From: Marisalimonas marina
GTDB taxonomy: Bacteria > Pseudomonadota > Alphaproteobacteria > Puniceispirillales > Marisalimonadaceae
Direction of reading: 5' to 3'
NCBI GenBank assembly: GCA_038131365.1
Contig: JAYPPH010000005.1
Location: forward strand, 1 to 64,000
DNA length: 64,000 nt
The notes below the pieces were generated by a model. That model saw nothing but the letters and a program-made list of their open reading frames with translations. It made no database searches and was not told where the DNA came from. Below are positions 7,248 to 16,401 of this stretch, piece by piece; the stretch's first letter is position 1, and each line of letters begins with the position of its first letter. The translations under genes and the position numbers were made by a program.

Positions 7248-8972
7248 ATGAACCCAGAAACTCGAAACTTAGTTGCAGCTATTTGCTTATCCATGTCAGT
7301 TTTAATTGGATATCAACTGTTATTTGTTGAACCTAAAAAAGAATTAAATAATCAACAGAATATTGTTCAAGAAAATACAGACACATCGAATATCCCTTTG
7401 CCTTCAAATACTGGAAATGGGATAGTTGGAGTTGATAACACAGCTTCATCTGATGAAAGAAAAGCTGTACCAAGAATTTCGATGCTCTCAAAAGAAGCCT
7501 CTGGTTCAATATCCTTAAAGGGGGCAAGGATTGATGACATCACTTTAACGCAATATAGGGAAACATTAGACCCTGAGAGTGATCTCATAAAATTGTTGTT
7601 AAAGTCTAATGGCCAAACACCTTATTTTATCGAATTTGGGTGGAGTAATCCAAAAGGAATTAAGGTTCCAAATGGAAAATCAGTTTGGAAGGCATCTAGT
7701 GAACAATTAACTCCGAATAAGCCAGTAACTCTCTCTTGGGATAATGGTGAGGGTATCATTTTTTACCAGGATATAAGTATTGATGATACTTTTATGATTA
7801 CTGTAAATCAAAGAGTTCAAAATAATTCTAAGGAGGCTGTTACTTTATATCCGTATGGTTTAATTAGAAGAGCTGGTGAACCTAAAACAATTGATTTCTT
7901 TGTATTACATGAAGGGCCCTTGGGTGTTTTTGACGGGACACTGTCAGAAAAAAGCTATGGCGACCTCACTGAAGCTGGGAAAAATGGAATTAATGTAAAA
8001 CCTGAAGAAGCAGGTGGTTGGATAGGTTTGACTGATAAATATTGGATGACTGCTCTTCTTCCAGACCAAAAAGGAAAGTATAATTTCACATTTAGAAAAT
8101 TAAGCTCTAACGGTGGCCAATATCAAACAGACTTTCTTGGCAGTGCCATAACAGTTGCGCCAAACTCAAATGGTGAGTTCTTAACAAGAACCTTTGCTGG
8201 AGCAAAAAGGCTAGCTTTGTTTGATGATTACGAACAAAAATATAATATAAAGCATTTTGATTTAGCAATAGACTTTGGTTGGTTTTATTTTTTAACTAAA
8301 CCTTTCTTTTATGCCTTATCTTGGGCAAATGATTATTTAGGTAATTTTGGATTAGCTATCCTTGCTATAACTGTAATAGTTAAATTACTCTTCTTTCCGT
8401 TAGCAAATAAATCATACAAAAGCATGGCTAAAATGAGAGTGCTTACTCCTCAAATTCAAAAATTAAGAGAGAGAGTTGGTGACGATAGACAAAAATTAAA
8501 TCAAGAAATGATGAATTTATATAAGAAAGAAAAAGTAAATCCAGCTGCAGGTTGTTTACCTATTTTAGTCCAGATCCCTGTTTTCTTTGCTCTCTATAAA
8601 GTTTTATTTGTATCCATTGAAATGAGACAAACACCTTTCTTTGGATGGATTAAAGATCTTTCAGTACAAGACCCAACAAGTATTTTTAATCTTTTTGGAC
8701 TATTACCTTATAGCACATCCATGTTACCAGATTTCTTGAATATTGGCATCTGGCCTTTATTAATGGGTGTTACAATGTTCTTACAGCAAAGATTAAACCC
8801 AACACCTCCAGATCCAATTCAAGCAAAGATTTTTGCGTGGATGCCAGTAGCTTTTACCTTTTTGCTTGCTACATTCCCTGCTGGGTTAGTGATTTACTGG
8901 ACTTGGAATAATTTACTTTCCATATGTCAACAATGGGTAATTATGAATAAAATGAATAAAGAGACTAAATAA
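7248..8972 (+). CDS. yidC: Membrane protein insertase YidC/Oxa1
   Basis: Inner-membrane insertase, 574 aa, typical of Gram-negative YidC. An N-terminal anchor (NLVAAICLSMSVLIGYQLLF) is followed by a large periplasmic domain (about 60-340). The conserved five-helix core comes last, including FGLAILAITVIVKLLFFPL, the coiled region SMAKMRVLTPQIQKLRERVG, and VNPAAGCLPILVQIPVFFAL. It follows yidD in the conserved operon and is followed, 18 bases on, by engB, in the same frame as yidC. Confidence 0.98.
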   Translation: MNPETRNLVAAICLSMSVLIGYQLLFVEPKKELNNQQNIVQENTDTSNIPLPSNTGNGIVGVDNTASSDERKAVPRISMLSKEASGSISLKGARIDDITLTQYRETLDPESDLIKLLLKSNGQTPYFIEFGWSNPKGIKVPNGKSVWKASSEQLTPNKPVTLSWDNGEGIIFYQDISIDDTFMITVNQRVQNNSKEAVTLYPYGLIRRAGEPKTIDFFVLHEGPLGVFDGTLSEKSYGDLTEAGKNGINVKPEEAGGWIGLTDKYWMTALLPDQKGKYNFTFRKLSSNGGQYQTDFLGSAITVAPNSNGEFLTRTFAGAKRLALFDDYEQKYNIKHFDLAIDFGWFYFLTKPFFYALSWANDYLGNFGLAILAITVIVKLLFFPLANKSYKSMAKMRVLTPQIQKLRERVGDDRQKLNQEMMNLYKKEKVNPAAGCLPILVQIPVFFALYKVLFVSIEMRQTPFFGWIKDLSVQDPTSIFNLFGLLPYSTSMLPDFLNIGIWPLLMGVTMFLQQRLNPTPPDPIQAKIFAWMPVAFTFLLATFPAGLVIYWTWNNLLSICQQWVIMNKMNKETK

Positions 8973-8990
8973 AAACAGAAAGTTAAATAT

Positions 8991-9638
8991 TTGTTTTATG
9001 ACGAAGCTGAAATCGAAAATGCTCGCAAATTATTTTCTGGTGATTGTAACTTTATTGCAGCTGCCCTTAATGAACAGGCTATTCCACCTGAAGATGGTAA
9101 TGAAATAGCCTTTGCAGGTAGATCTAATGTTGGGAAGAGTTCTCTAGTTAATGCTCTAACTAATAGAAAAACTCTTGCAAGAACCAGCCAAACACCAGGA
9201 AGAACAAGGCAATTAATTTTCTTTGATCTAAAATATCAATCATTTAAGTTGAGATTAGTCGATTTGCCTGGTTATGGTTATGCGAAAGCACCTAAAAAAG
9301 ATATTCATTCTTGGACCAGCTTAACAGTCAAGTATTTAAAAGGAAGACCATCACTTAGAACTGTATGCCTGTTGGTTGATAGTAGAAGAGGCATTGGAGA
9401 GTATGATAGGTTTATAATGAAAGAATTGGATTTGGCTGCAGTTAGCTGGGTTTTGGTGCTTACTAAGTCAGACAAGTTAAAAAAAGATGAATTAACGAAA
9501 GTTATAGATGCAACTCAAAATGTAATATCAAAACATCCTGCCTCATTTCCAGAAATAATGGTTACATCTAGTTTAAAAAATGATGGTTTAGTTTTATTAA
9601 GAACCCACCTCGCAAGCTTTGCACAAAAAATTGGATAA
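8991..9638 (+). CDS. engB: Ribosome biogenesis GTP-binding protein EngB/YsxC
   Basis: GTPase needed for 50S assembly. Motifs G1 GRSNVGKSS, G3 DLPGYG and G4 TKSDK are all present, plus the switch-I region TSQTPGRTRQL. The length of 215 aa matches the family. The best start is TTG 8991: no ATG fits, and the frame is bounded upstream by the yidC stop 18 bases before. In alphaproteobacteria engB often follows yidC and precedes argB, as here. Confidence 0.95.
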   Translation: MFYDEAEIENARKLFSGDCNFIAAALNEQAIPPEDGNEIAFAGRSNVGKSSLVNALTNRKTLARTSQTPGRTRQLIFFDLKYQSFKLRLVDLPGYGYAKAPKKDIHSWTSLTVKYLKGRPSLRTVCLLVDSRRGIGEYDRFIMKELDLAAVSWVLVLTKSDKLKKDELTKVIDATQNVISKHPASFPEIMVTSSLKNDGLVLLRTHLASFAQKIG

Positions 9639-9692
9639 AATAATAATTTTTTCTAAAATTATATGATATTACTTCTATAAATTACATTTTTA

Positions 9693-10619
9693 ATGGTTTT
9701 TAAATTGGATAAAAATAAAGAAGAAATTAGATCCGAGTGGCTAGGTAAAGCAAATCTGCTAACTGAAACATTGCCTTTTATGAAAAGGTATTCGAACAAA
9801 GTGATTGTTGTAAAGTTTGGTGGAAACGCTATGGGCAAAAAAGAATACGTTGATAGTTTTGCAAAAGACATCGCTTTTTTACAACAAGTAGGGATTTTAC
9901 CGGTAGTAGTACACGGAGGAGGTCCTCAGATTGGAGAAATGTTATCTAAATTAAAAATTAAAACAGAATTTATTAATGGACTAAGAATAACTGATGCAGC
10001 AACTGTAGATGTAGTTGAGATGGTGTTAAGTGGAGTTACAAATAAATCAATTGTGACTGCAATCTCAAACGCAGGCGCTAAAGCAGTAGGAATTTCTGGT
10101 AAAGATGGAAACCTAATAACTGCCAAAAGATTACAGCAAATAGATAGCAATTCTGATTCTAACGTAGAGAAAGCTATTGATCTTGGTTATGTGGGGGAAC
10201 CAGAAGTAATTGACCCGAAAGTTATTCATGCCCTTATCAGTGAAAAAATGATACCAGTAATTGCTCCCGTAGGTATGGGTGTTGACGGCCAAACCTACAA
10301 CATAAATGCTGACACAGCAGCAGGCGCTATATCAGCATCAATGAAAGCCTCCAGAATGATAATGTTGACTGACGTTTCTGGCGTTCTTGATCAAAGTGGT
10401 GAATTGATTACAGAATTAACAGTTGCCCAAGCACAAGAATTGATCAAAAACAAAGTAGTCAAGGGTGGCATGATACCTAAAGTTCAGACCTGTATTGATG
10501 CTGTTTTGGGAGGTGCTGAGGCATCAGTAATTATGGATGGAAGAATGTCTCATTCATTATTATTAGAACTGTTTACCGAACATGGTGTAGGAACTATTAT
10601 TCGAAGAAATCCGAATTGA
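9693..10619 (+). CDS. argB: Acetylglutamate kinase
   Basis: Second enzyme of arginine biosynthesis; it phosphorylates N-acetylglutamate. The glycine-rich motifs VVKFGGNAMG (about residue 37-46) and VVHGGGPQI are clear, as are INADTAAGAISASM and the C-terminal GMIPKVQTCIDAV. Its 308 aa and N-terminal helix match the hexameric, arginine-sensitive type, so feedback inhibition is likely from family knowledge. It sits in the engB-argB-HAD-dapD-dapE run of one orientation. Confidence 0.97.
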   Translation: MVFKLDKNKEEIRSEWLGKANLLTETLPFMKRYSNKVIVVKFGGNAMGKKEYVDSFAKDIAFLQQVGILPVVVHGGGPQIGEMLSKLKIKTEFINGLRITDAATVDVVEMVLSGVTNKSIVTAISNAGAKAVGISGKDGNLITAKRLQQIDSNSDSNVEKAIDLGYVGEPEVIDPKVIHALISEKMIPVIAPVGMGVDGQTYNINADTAAGAISASMKASRMIMLTDVSGVLDQSGELITELTVAQAQELIKNKVVKGGMIPKVQTCIDAVLGGAEASVIMDGRMSHSLLLELFTEHGVGTIIRRNPN

Positions 10620-10642
10620 TACCTAAAGTAGGTAAATAATTA

Positions 10643-11338
10643 ATGCAAAATATTAATATAATTTCTTCAGATTTTAATAATAACTATGATTATTGGGTAT
10701 TTGATCTTGATAATACCATATATGATTTTAATTTGGGCTTATTTAGAAGAATATCTCAAAGAATGACAGAATACATAAAAGATTTTTTTGATTTAAACCA
10801 TTCAGATGCTCTTAACCTTCAAAAAGATATGTATAAGAAATATGGTTTAACTTTAAGAGGCTTAATAATTGAAAGAGAAATAGATCCAGAACCTTTTTTA
10901 GAATATGTGCATGATGTTAATTTTAATGACTTGAAAATAGATTATGAACTAAAGAAATTATTAGGAGAAATAAAAGGAAAGAAATTAATTTATACAAATG
11001 CTTCATATAAACATGCAAAAAACATCTTAACATCGATGGGTATTTTTGAAGAGTTTGAAAAAATTTTTGATATTAAGGATTCAAATTATGTAGCTAAACC
11101 AGACCAAACTTCTTATCTTATAATGAAAGAAAAGTTTGGGCTTGATAATGAAAGTATAAAACGGAGTATTTTTTTTGAAGATACTGCTAAAAATTTAAAA
11201 CCAGCTAGTGAGTTGGGTATGAGTACTGTTTGGATTGAAAATGAATTTAACAAAGATGAAGCAAACAAACTCAAAAAATATATTAACTTCAGTGGGTCAG
11301 ATATTAAAACTATCTTGGCAAAAATGTTAAGAAATTAA
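10643..11338 (+). CDS. HAD-family hydrolase, pyrimidine 5'-nucleotidase type
   Basis: HAD phosphatase of 231 aa. Motif I is FDLDNTIYDFNLGLF, with the nucleophile in D-x-D. Motif II is KLIYTNASYKHA, and motif III/IV is KPDQTSY followed by FFEDTAKNLKPA. The sequence resembles the SDT1/Phm8-like pyrimidine 5'-nucleotidases that sit between argB and dapD in many alphaproteobacteria. Physiological substrate is not established. Confidence 0.88.
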   Translation: MQNINIISSDFNNNYDYWVFDLDNTIYDFNLGLFRRISQRMTEYIKDFFDLNHSDALNLQKDMYKKYGLTLRGLIIEREIDPEPFLEYVHDVNFNDLKIDYELKKLLGEIKGKKLIYTNASYKHAKNILTSMGIFEEFEKIFDIKDSNYVAKPDQTSYLIMKEKFGLDNESIKRSIFFEDTAKNLKPASELGMSTVWIENEFNKDEANKLKKYINFSGSDIKTILAKMLRN

Positions 11339-11375
11339 GATTGATAATTATAAAACTTAAATTGAGGAAAACAAA

Positions 11376-12236
11376 ATGAACTTTGAAAATATTAAATCTG
11401 TTATCGAGAGGGTTTTTGATAATAATGAAGATGTTAATCCTGGAACATCTGGTGAAGTAAGAGACGCTATTGAAACTGCTTTAAATTATTTAGATAGGGG
11501 TGAATTACGAGTAGCTGAACCTTTAGGCAATAGCCAATGGCAAGTAAATCAGTGGCTTAAAAAAGCTGTGCTTTTATCATTTAAGTTAAACGACATGGAT
11601 GTGATCTCAGGTGGACCTGAGAGCCCAAATAAAGGTCCAGCTAATTGGTGGGATAAGATACCTTCAAAATTTTCTGGGTGGACTAAAGAAGATTACAAAA
11701 AAGCCGGTTTTAGATCTGTCCCTGGATGTGTTGTAAGACATTCTGCTTTTATTGCCCCGAGTGTGGTTTTGATGCCTTCTTTTGTAAATATAGGTGCATA
11801 TGTAGATTCTGGAAGTATGATTGATACTTGGGCTACTGTTGGATCGTGTGCTCAAATTGGTAAAAATGTCCATATATCTGGTGGTGCTGGAATAGGAGGG
11901 GTCCTTGAGCCAATTCAGGCCGGACCTGTCATTATAGAAGATGATTGTTTTATTGGTGCAAGATCTGAGGTTGCAGAAGGTGTTGTAATAGAAAAAGGTG
12001 CAGTTCTATCTATGGGCGTATTTATTGGTGCTTCAACCAAGGTTATCGATAGAAATACTGGTGAAGTTTATGTGGGAAGAGTGCCAGCCTATTCGGTAGT
12101 GGTACCAGGCTCTCTTCCTGGAAAATTATTGCCAGACGGATCTCAAGGCCCAAGCTTATACTGTGCAGTGATTGTAAAAAAAGTTGATGCTCAGACTAGA
12201 TCTAAAACGTCTGTAAATGAATTGCTAAGGGATTAA
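11376..12236 (+). CDS. dapD: 2,3,4,5-tetrahydropyridine-2,6-dicarboxylate N-succinyltransferase
   Basis: Fourth step of the succinylase branch of lysine/meso-diaminopimelate synthesis; succinyl-CoA is the donor. The 286 aa protein has the conserved VVRHSAFIAPSVVLMPSFVN, YVDSGSMIDTWATVGSCAQI and GVLEPIQAGPVIIEDDCFIG segments, which are left-handed beta-helix hexapeptide repeats. Directly upstream of dapE, with which it forms the same pathway. The ATG is preceded by a GAGG motif. Confidence 0.97.
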   Translation: MNFENIKSVIERVFDNNEDVNPGTSGEVRDAIETALNYLDRGELRVAEPLGNSQWQVNQWLKKAVLLSFKLNDMDVISGGPESPNKGPANWWDKIPSKFSGWTKEDYKKAGFRSVPGCVVRHSAFIAPSVVLMPSFVNIGAYVDSGSMIDTWATVGSCAQIGKNVHISGGAGIGGVLEPIQAGPVIIEDDCFIGARSEVAEGVVIEKGAVLSMGVFIGASTKVIDRNTGEVYVGRVPAYSVVVPGSLPGKLLPDGSQGPSLYCAVIVKKVDAQTRSKTSVNELLRD

Positions 12237-12248
12237 TTAAGGCCTCTA

Positions 12249-13415
12249 ATGTCTGAAATTATAAATGCGGTTGAGTTAACTACTAAATTAATTAGGTGTG
12301 AAAGTATTACGCCTAATTCTGCTGGAGCTATTGAACTATTAATTTCGTACTTAGAACCTCTAGGTTTTAAGTGTGAAAAAATTAGTTTTGGTGAGGGTAT
12401 TGAAAAAGTAGAGAATTTATACGCAAGGTTGGGGACTAAAGATCCTAATATATGTTTTGCTGGTCACGTGGATGTAGTTCCAACTGGTGATATTGAAAAA
12501 TGGTCCATTAATCCGTTTGGTGGTGAGATTAAAGAAGGAAAAATTTGGGGCAGAGGCGCTGCTGATATGAAGTCAGGTATAGCTGCCTTTGTATCTTCTG
12601 TATCTGAATTCCTAGCTAAAGAAAAAAAATTTGAACAAGTTGGAAGTATTTCATTCTTAATAACTAGTGATGAAGAAGGTAAAGCCATTAATGGCACCAA
12701 AAAAGTTGTTGAATGGTTACAAGAAAAGCAAGAGAAAATAACAGCATGTATTGTTGGTGAACCTACTAATGTAAATGAAATGGGTGATACCATCAAAGTA
12801 GGCAGAAGAGGTAGTTTTACAGGCTTCTTAAAAGTAAAAGGTATTCAAGGGCATGTGGGTTATCCTCACCTAGCTGAAAACCCAATCAATTCTCTAATTA
12901 AAATGTTAGAACCTTTTGTTAAAATTTATTTAGATGAGGGTACAGAAAATTTTCAGCCTAGTTCTGTTATGGTTACAAGTGTAGATGTTGATAATGATGC
13001 TACAAATGTAATACCTGCAGAAGCAAGAGCAACATTTAACATTAGATTCAATAATCTTCACACTATAAACTCTCTTGAATTAATGATTAAAAATCAATTC
13101 GACAAAATTACTAAAAACTATGAATTTAATTATTATTGTAATGCAGAACCGTTCTTAACTAGTGATGATTTTCTTAAATCAACAATTGAAAAATCAATCA
13201 AAAATGTCGTTAATATTAAACCAAACCAATCTACATCTGGTGGTACCTCTGATGCTCGTTTCATTTCAAAGATATGTCCTGTTATAGAATTCGGTTTAGT
13301 GGGTAAAACTATGCATAAAATTGATGAAAATGTAGATGTTGAGGACATAACAAAGTTAGTAAGTATTTATAGTTTCTTTCTATCTAATTATTTTGGAGTT
13401 AATAGTTTTGATTAA
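12249..13415 (+). CDS. dapE: Succinyl-diaminopimelate desuccinylase
   Basis: M20 metallopeptidase-family enzyme that releases LL-DAP from N-succinyl-DAP, so it completes the succinylase branch begun by dapD 12 bases upstream. Metal-binding elements are FAGHVDVVPTGD, RGAADMKSG, TSDEEGKA and GEPT. Its 388 aa fit DapE. The stop overlaps the start of the next small membrane protein. Confidence 0.96.
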   Translation: MSEIINAVELTTKLIRCESITPNSAGAIELLISYLEPLGFKCEKISFGEGIEKVENLYARLGTKDPNICFAGHVDVVPTGDIEKWSINPFGGEIKEGKIWGRGAADMKSGIAAFVSSVSEFLAKEKKFEQVGSISFLITSDEEGKAINGTKKVVEWLQEKQEKITACIVGEPTNVNEMGDTIKVGRRGSFTGFLKVKGIQGHVGYPHLAENPINSLIKMLEPFVKIYLDEGTENFQPSSVMVTSVDVDNDATNVIPAEARATFNIRFNNLHTINSLELMIKNQFDKITKNYEFNYYCNAEPFLTSDDFLKSTIEKSIKNVVNIKPNQSTSGGTSDARFISKICPVIEFGLVGKTMHKIDENVDVEDITKLVSIYSFFLSNYFGVNSFD

Positions 13416-13989
13416 TCCTCCCCCAAGTCCTTTTGTTGTAAAAGATGGCTTTGTTTCTGCCTTTAGATTCATGTCCAAAAAAGATAATGTAAGTGGAGCA
13501 TTTACTTTAAATAAAAACAGTTTTTGGGATAGTTGCTGGATAGTTTTTTTTGTAAACGCTGTTGTATCATCTCTCGCAGCCTATGGTCTTAAAACAAATT
13601 TAGAAGGTGATATTGAAAGTGGAGTTTTACCAAGATTACTTTTAATTACAGTTATTGATATTTGTCTTTTTTCTATCATTGTTAATATGATTTTTGAAAA
13701 AATTGGTAAGGCTAATTTGTTTTATAATTTTATCATCCCTTTTAATTGGATACAGTCTTTCCAAGCAATTATAATGCTTACTTTTGCAATGTTAGGGTTG
13801 ATACTCCCTCCTTCAATTTTTGTTTTTTTAGGGATTGTAGTCGTGATTTGGATAACTTTTTCTTTATGGAGAATTGGTAAAGAAGAAGTTGGTTTATCTG
13901 GGTGGGGAGCTACAGGTATGATATTTTTATCAGTTGTTATTGAAGCTAGCCTAGGTATGTTTTCAAGGTCATTATCAGTAGCTCTTTAA
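13408..13989 (+). CDS. Yip1-like integral membrane protein
   Basis: Small membrane protein of about 193 aa. INPPPSPF near the N-terminus is followed by a soluble segment and about four to five hydrophobic helices, for example WIVFFVNAVVSSLAAY, LLLITVIDICLFSIIVNMIF, and FVFLGIVVVIWITFSLW. This pattern resembles the YIP1 (DUF1282-type) family, whose role in bacteria is unknown. I prefer TTG 13408, which overlaps the dapE stop; an upstream TTG at 13393 is possible. Convergent with truA. Confidence 0.7.
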   Translation: MINPPPSPFVVKDGFVSAFRFMSKKDNVSGAFTLNKNSFWDSCWIVFFVNAVVSSLAAYGLKTNLEGDIESGVLPRLLLITVIDICLFSIIVNMIFEKIGKANLFYNFIIPFNWIQSFQAIIMLTFAMLGLILPPSIFVFLGIVVVIWITFSLWRIGKEEVGLSGWGATGMIFLSVVIEASLGMFSRSLSVAL

Positions 13990-13990
13990 A

Positions 13991-14824
13991 TTAATTGTAG
14001 ATTTTATCATCATATATAATTGGCCAATTATTATCTAATAAGGCTCTAGGGTAATCTATATTTTCTAGATACAAACCATCAGCAGGTGCAGTTGGACCAG
14101 CTAAACTTCTATCTTTATCTGAAAGTATGCTTTTAATTTTTTCAGGTTCCCATGTTTTATCTCCAACTTTAACAATTGTTCCAACTATTATTCTAACCTG
14201 GCTGTGGAGGAAGCTTTTCGCAATAACTCTTATAATTATTTCATCTCCCTCGTTTGAAAAAATAATTTCATCCAAGGTTCTTACAGGAGATTTAGCCTGA
14301 CATTTAACTGTTCTAAAGCTTGTAAAGTCATGTTGTCCTAATAAATATTTAGCCCCCTTTTCCATTAATTTTAAATCCAATTTTCTTCTAATATGCCATA
14401 CTTTACCTTTATCTAATCCGGGAGGAGCAGCTCGACATAATATTCTATATTTATAAGACCTTTTTATTGCACTAAATCGTGCATTGAATTCAGACTTAAC
14501 AGGTTTTGCTGAAATAACTCTTATTTCAGTATCCTTTAACATGGCATTAAATGCTGAAATTATATAAAACGGATGACTTGTGGTTAATTTATGATTTTGG
14601 GGTAAATGAATATGAGCAACTTGACCTAGTGCGTGTACACCTGCATCAGTGCGGCCTGCTCCTTGTATTTCAAAATCTTCATTAAAAATATTCTTTGCAG
14701 CTTTCTCAAGGCTTCCTTGAACAGATATACCTTCATCTTGTCTTTGCCATCCAACCAAACCATTACCATTATATTCAATTAATAATGCGTATTTTACTTT
14801 ATTCTCTAGTTCCAAACTTATCAC
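13991..14824 (-). CDS. truA: tRNA pseudouridine(38-40) synthase
   Basis: Modifies uridines 38-40 in the anticodon stem-loop. The catalytic motif GAGRTDAGVHALGQVAH includes the essential Asp. Other family segments are YNGNGLVGWQRQ and RSYKYRILCRAAPP. At 277 aa including a GTG start at 14824 it is the usual size; a TTG nine bases on is also possible. Its start overlaps the fmt stop by 26 bases, so the two genes are in one operon, fmt-truA. Confidence 0.95.
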   Translation of the reverse strand: MISLELENKVKYALLIEYNGNGLVGWQRQDEGISVQGSLEKAAKNIFNEDFEIQGAGRTDAGVHALGQVAHIHLPQNHKLTTSHPFYIISAFNAMLKDTEIRVISAKPVKSEFNARFSAIKRSYKYRILCRAAPPGLDKGKVWHIRRKLDLKLMEKGAKYLLGQHDFTSFRTVKCQAKSPVRTLDEIIFSNEGDEIIIRVIAKSFLHSQVRIIVGTIVKVGDKTWEPEKIKSILSDKDRSLAGPTAPADGLYLENIDYPRALLDNNWPIIYDDKIYN

Positions 14825-15734
14825 CGATCATAATTTTGGTTCCATTTAAAAACTCGATAGCATTAATAATTTTTTTTCCAGGTTTTTGTAAGGAAATAAT
14901 TTCTATGGCAGTTTTATTACCACAAGCAACTAAAATTTTTTTTTCAACTTCAATTATTGTTCCTGGTTCACTGTTATGAGTGTTATTGATAGGCTTGGCA
15001 GAATTAATTTTCACTATGTCATTTTTTAAAAATGTATATGCTCCTGGGAAAGGGTCAAATGCCCTAATTTTATTATGAATATCTTTAGAGCTTTGTTCCC
15101 AATCAATTTCTGCCTCAGTTTTATCAATCTTATTTGCATATTTAATCCCGATATTTTCTTGTGGGACAGGATTTAAATTACCTGAAGTGTAACCTTTAAT
15201 GGCATCAATAAGTAATTCGGCTGTAATATTTGATAGTTTATCATGAATAATTTGAGCGTTGTCATCTTGGTTAATTTCAATGGCCTTAGATAAAATAACT
15301 GGGCCTGTATCCATACCCTTTTCCATAACCATAATACAAGAACCAGTTTTTTTGTCTCCAGCTTCAATTGACCTTTGGATTGGAGCAGCTCCTCTCCATC
15401 TGGGTAAAAGACTAGCATGGCCATTAATACAGCCAAACTGAGGAATACTTAAATATTTTTCAGGCAATATTAATCCATACGCCACAACTACAACTAAATC
15501 AGGTTTTAATTCTTTGAACTTATAAAAAACATCTTCATTCTTGAGAGAAGAAGGCGTTAATGTTTTGATATTTAAATTTTTAGCTACCTTTTCTACAGGT
15601 GACTCTTTTATTTTCATACCTCTACCACTTGGGCGAGCAGGTTGAGAAAAAACACATAGTAAGTTATGATTTTCTGCTAATAATTTAAGACTTGGGACGG
15701 CAAAGTCTGGTGTGCCCATAAATATTATATTCAA
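14799..15734 (-). CDS. fmt: Methionyl-tRNA formyltransferase
   Basis: Formylates initiator Met-tRNA with 10-formyl-THF. The N-terminus MNIIFMGTPDFAVPSL and the formyltransferase motif GHASLLPRWRGAAPIQRSI are diagnostic. At 311 aa the length is normal. It lies between truA and def in the standard def-fmt order; together they create and remove the formyl group on new proteins. Confidence 0.97.
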   Translation of the reverse strand: MNIIFMGTPDFAVPSLKLLAENHNLLCVFSQPARPSGRGMKIKESPVEKVAKNLNIKTLTPSSLKNEDVFYKFKELKPDLVVVVAYGLILPEKYLSIPQFGCINGHASLLPRWRGAAPIQRSIEAGDKKTGSCIMVMEKGMDTGPVILSKAIEINQDDNAQIIHDKLSNITAELLIDAIKGYTSGNLNPVPQENIGIKYANKIDKTEAEIDWEQSSKDIHNKIRAFDPFPGAYTFLKNDIVKINSAKPINNTHNSEPGTIIEVEKKILVACGNKTAIEIISLQKPGKKIINAIEFLNGTKIMIGDKFGTRE

Positions 15735-15744
15735 AAATTCCTCT

Positions 15745-16122
15745 TTATTTAGAATATTCTTTTATAGCTTTTTTAAGAATTATCTCTCTTTTTAATTTTG
15801 AGATATGATCAATAAAAAGTATTCCATTTAAATGATCAATTTCATGTTGAATACAAGTTGCTAGTAGACCCTTAGCATCAAGTGTTACATTCTGTTTGTT
15901 TTCATCAATGTATTTTACTGTTAATGATGAGGGCCTTTTAACATTAGCATTGTATCCAGGAATAGATAAACATCCTTCTTCTCTTTCGTATAAATCTTCA
16001 CCCAAACTTATTATTTCTGGGTTAATCATTTTTATAGGGTTGGGCTCTATTTTGTGATTTTTAATTTTTTCATTGTACTCTTCTTCAGACATCTCATCTT
16101 TCTTCAAAATCACTTTTCCCAC
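15745..16122 (-). CDS. def: Peptide deformylase, C-terminal part (frameshift)
   Basis: Holds two of the three metal-site motifs of peptide deformylase: EGCLSIPG, with the Cys ligand, and QHEIDHLNG, with the two His ligands and the catalytic Glu. The N-terminal motif is in the next frame at 16094-16309. The two frames overlap over DFEER / ILKKDEMSEEE. Deleting one A from GAAGAAAGATGAG near 16099-16101 joins them to about 187 aa. It is the formyl-removing partner of fmt. Def is normally essential, so a consensus error or a second copy elsewhere is implied. Confidence 0.85.
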   Translation of the reverse strand: MGKVILKKDEMSEEEYNEKIKNHKIEPNPIKMINPEIISLGEDLYEREEGCLSIPGYNANVKRPSSLTVKYIDENKQNVTLDAKGLLATCIQHEIDHLNGILFIDHISKLKREIILKKAIKEYSK

Positions 16123-16309
16123 AATCCATTACAATTAATCTTTTATCTATGGCTACTTGAGTTGCAGCTAAACCAATACCATTCGCATTATACATTGTTT
16201 CTAGCATGTCATTAAGAATAGTTAATATATTATCATCAATATCAATAACTGGTTTAGCCGTAATTTTTAGAAATGGATTTGGTACTTTAATAATTTCATA
16301 GAGACTCAT
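16094..16309 (-). CDS. def: Peptide deformylase, N-terminal part (frameshift)
   Basis: The first motif of peptide deformylase, GIGLAATQV, is at about residues 46-54 of this frame, after ETMYNAN. The start is ATG 16309 with the standard MSLYEIIKVPNPFLK N-terminus. The frame ends at TGA after SDFEER and the remaining motifs are at 15745-16122 in another frame. It starts about 90 bases from the divergent rmuC. The same gene as the preceding entry, broken by one additional A. Confidence 0.85.
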   Translation of the reverse strand: MSLYEIIKVPNPFLKITAKPVIDIDDNILTILNDMLETMYNANGIGLAATQVAIDKRLIVMDCGKSDFEER

Positions 16310-16401
16310 TTTTATTGTTTGTCCTAATAATATTTTTTTTATTGGTAGTTAATTTGATATCAATTTGTATTATTAATATACCAAATGCAACTGGAGTTAA
16401 A

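Noticed and set aside
16315..16401. Longer N-terminus of rmuC with a further hydrophobic segment
   Set aside because: It would start six bases from the def start and add a second membrane segment absent from RmuC; ATG 16402 matches the family.
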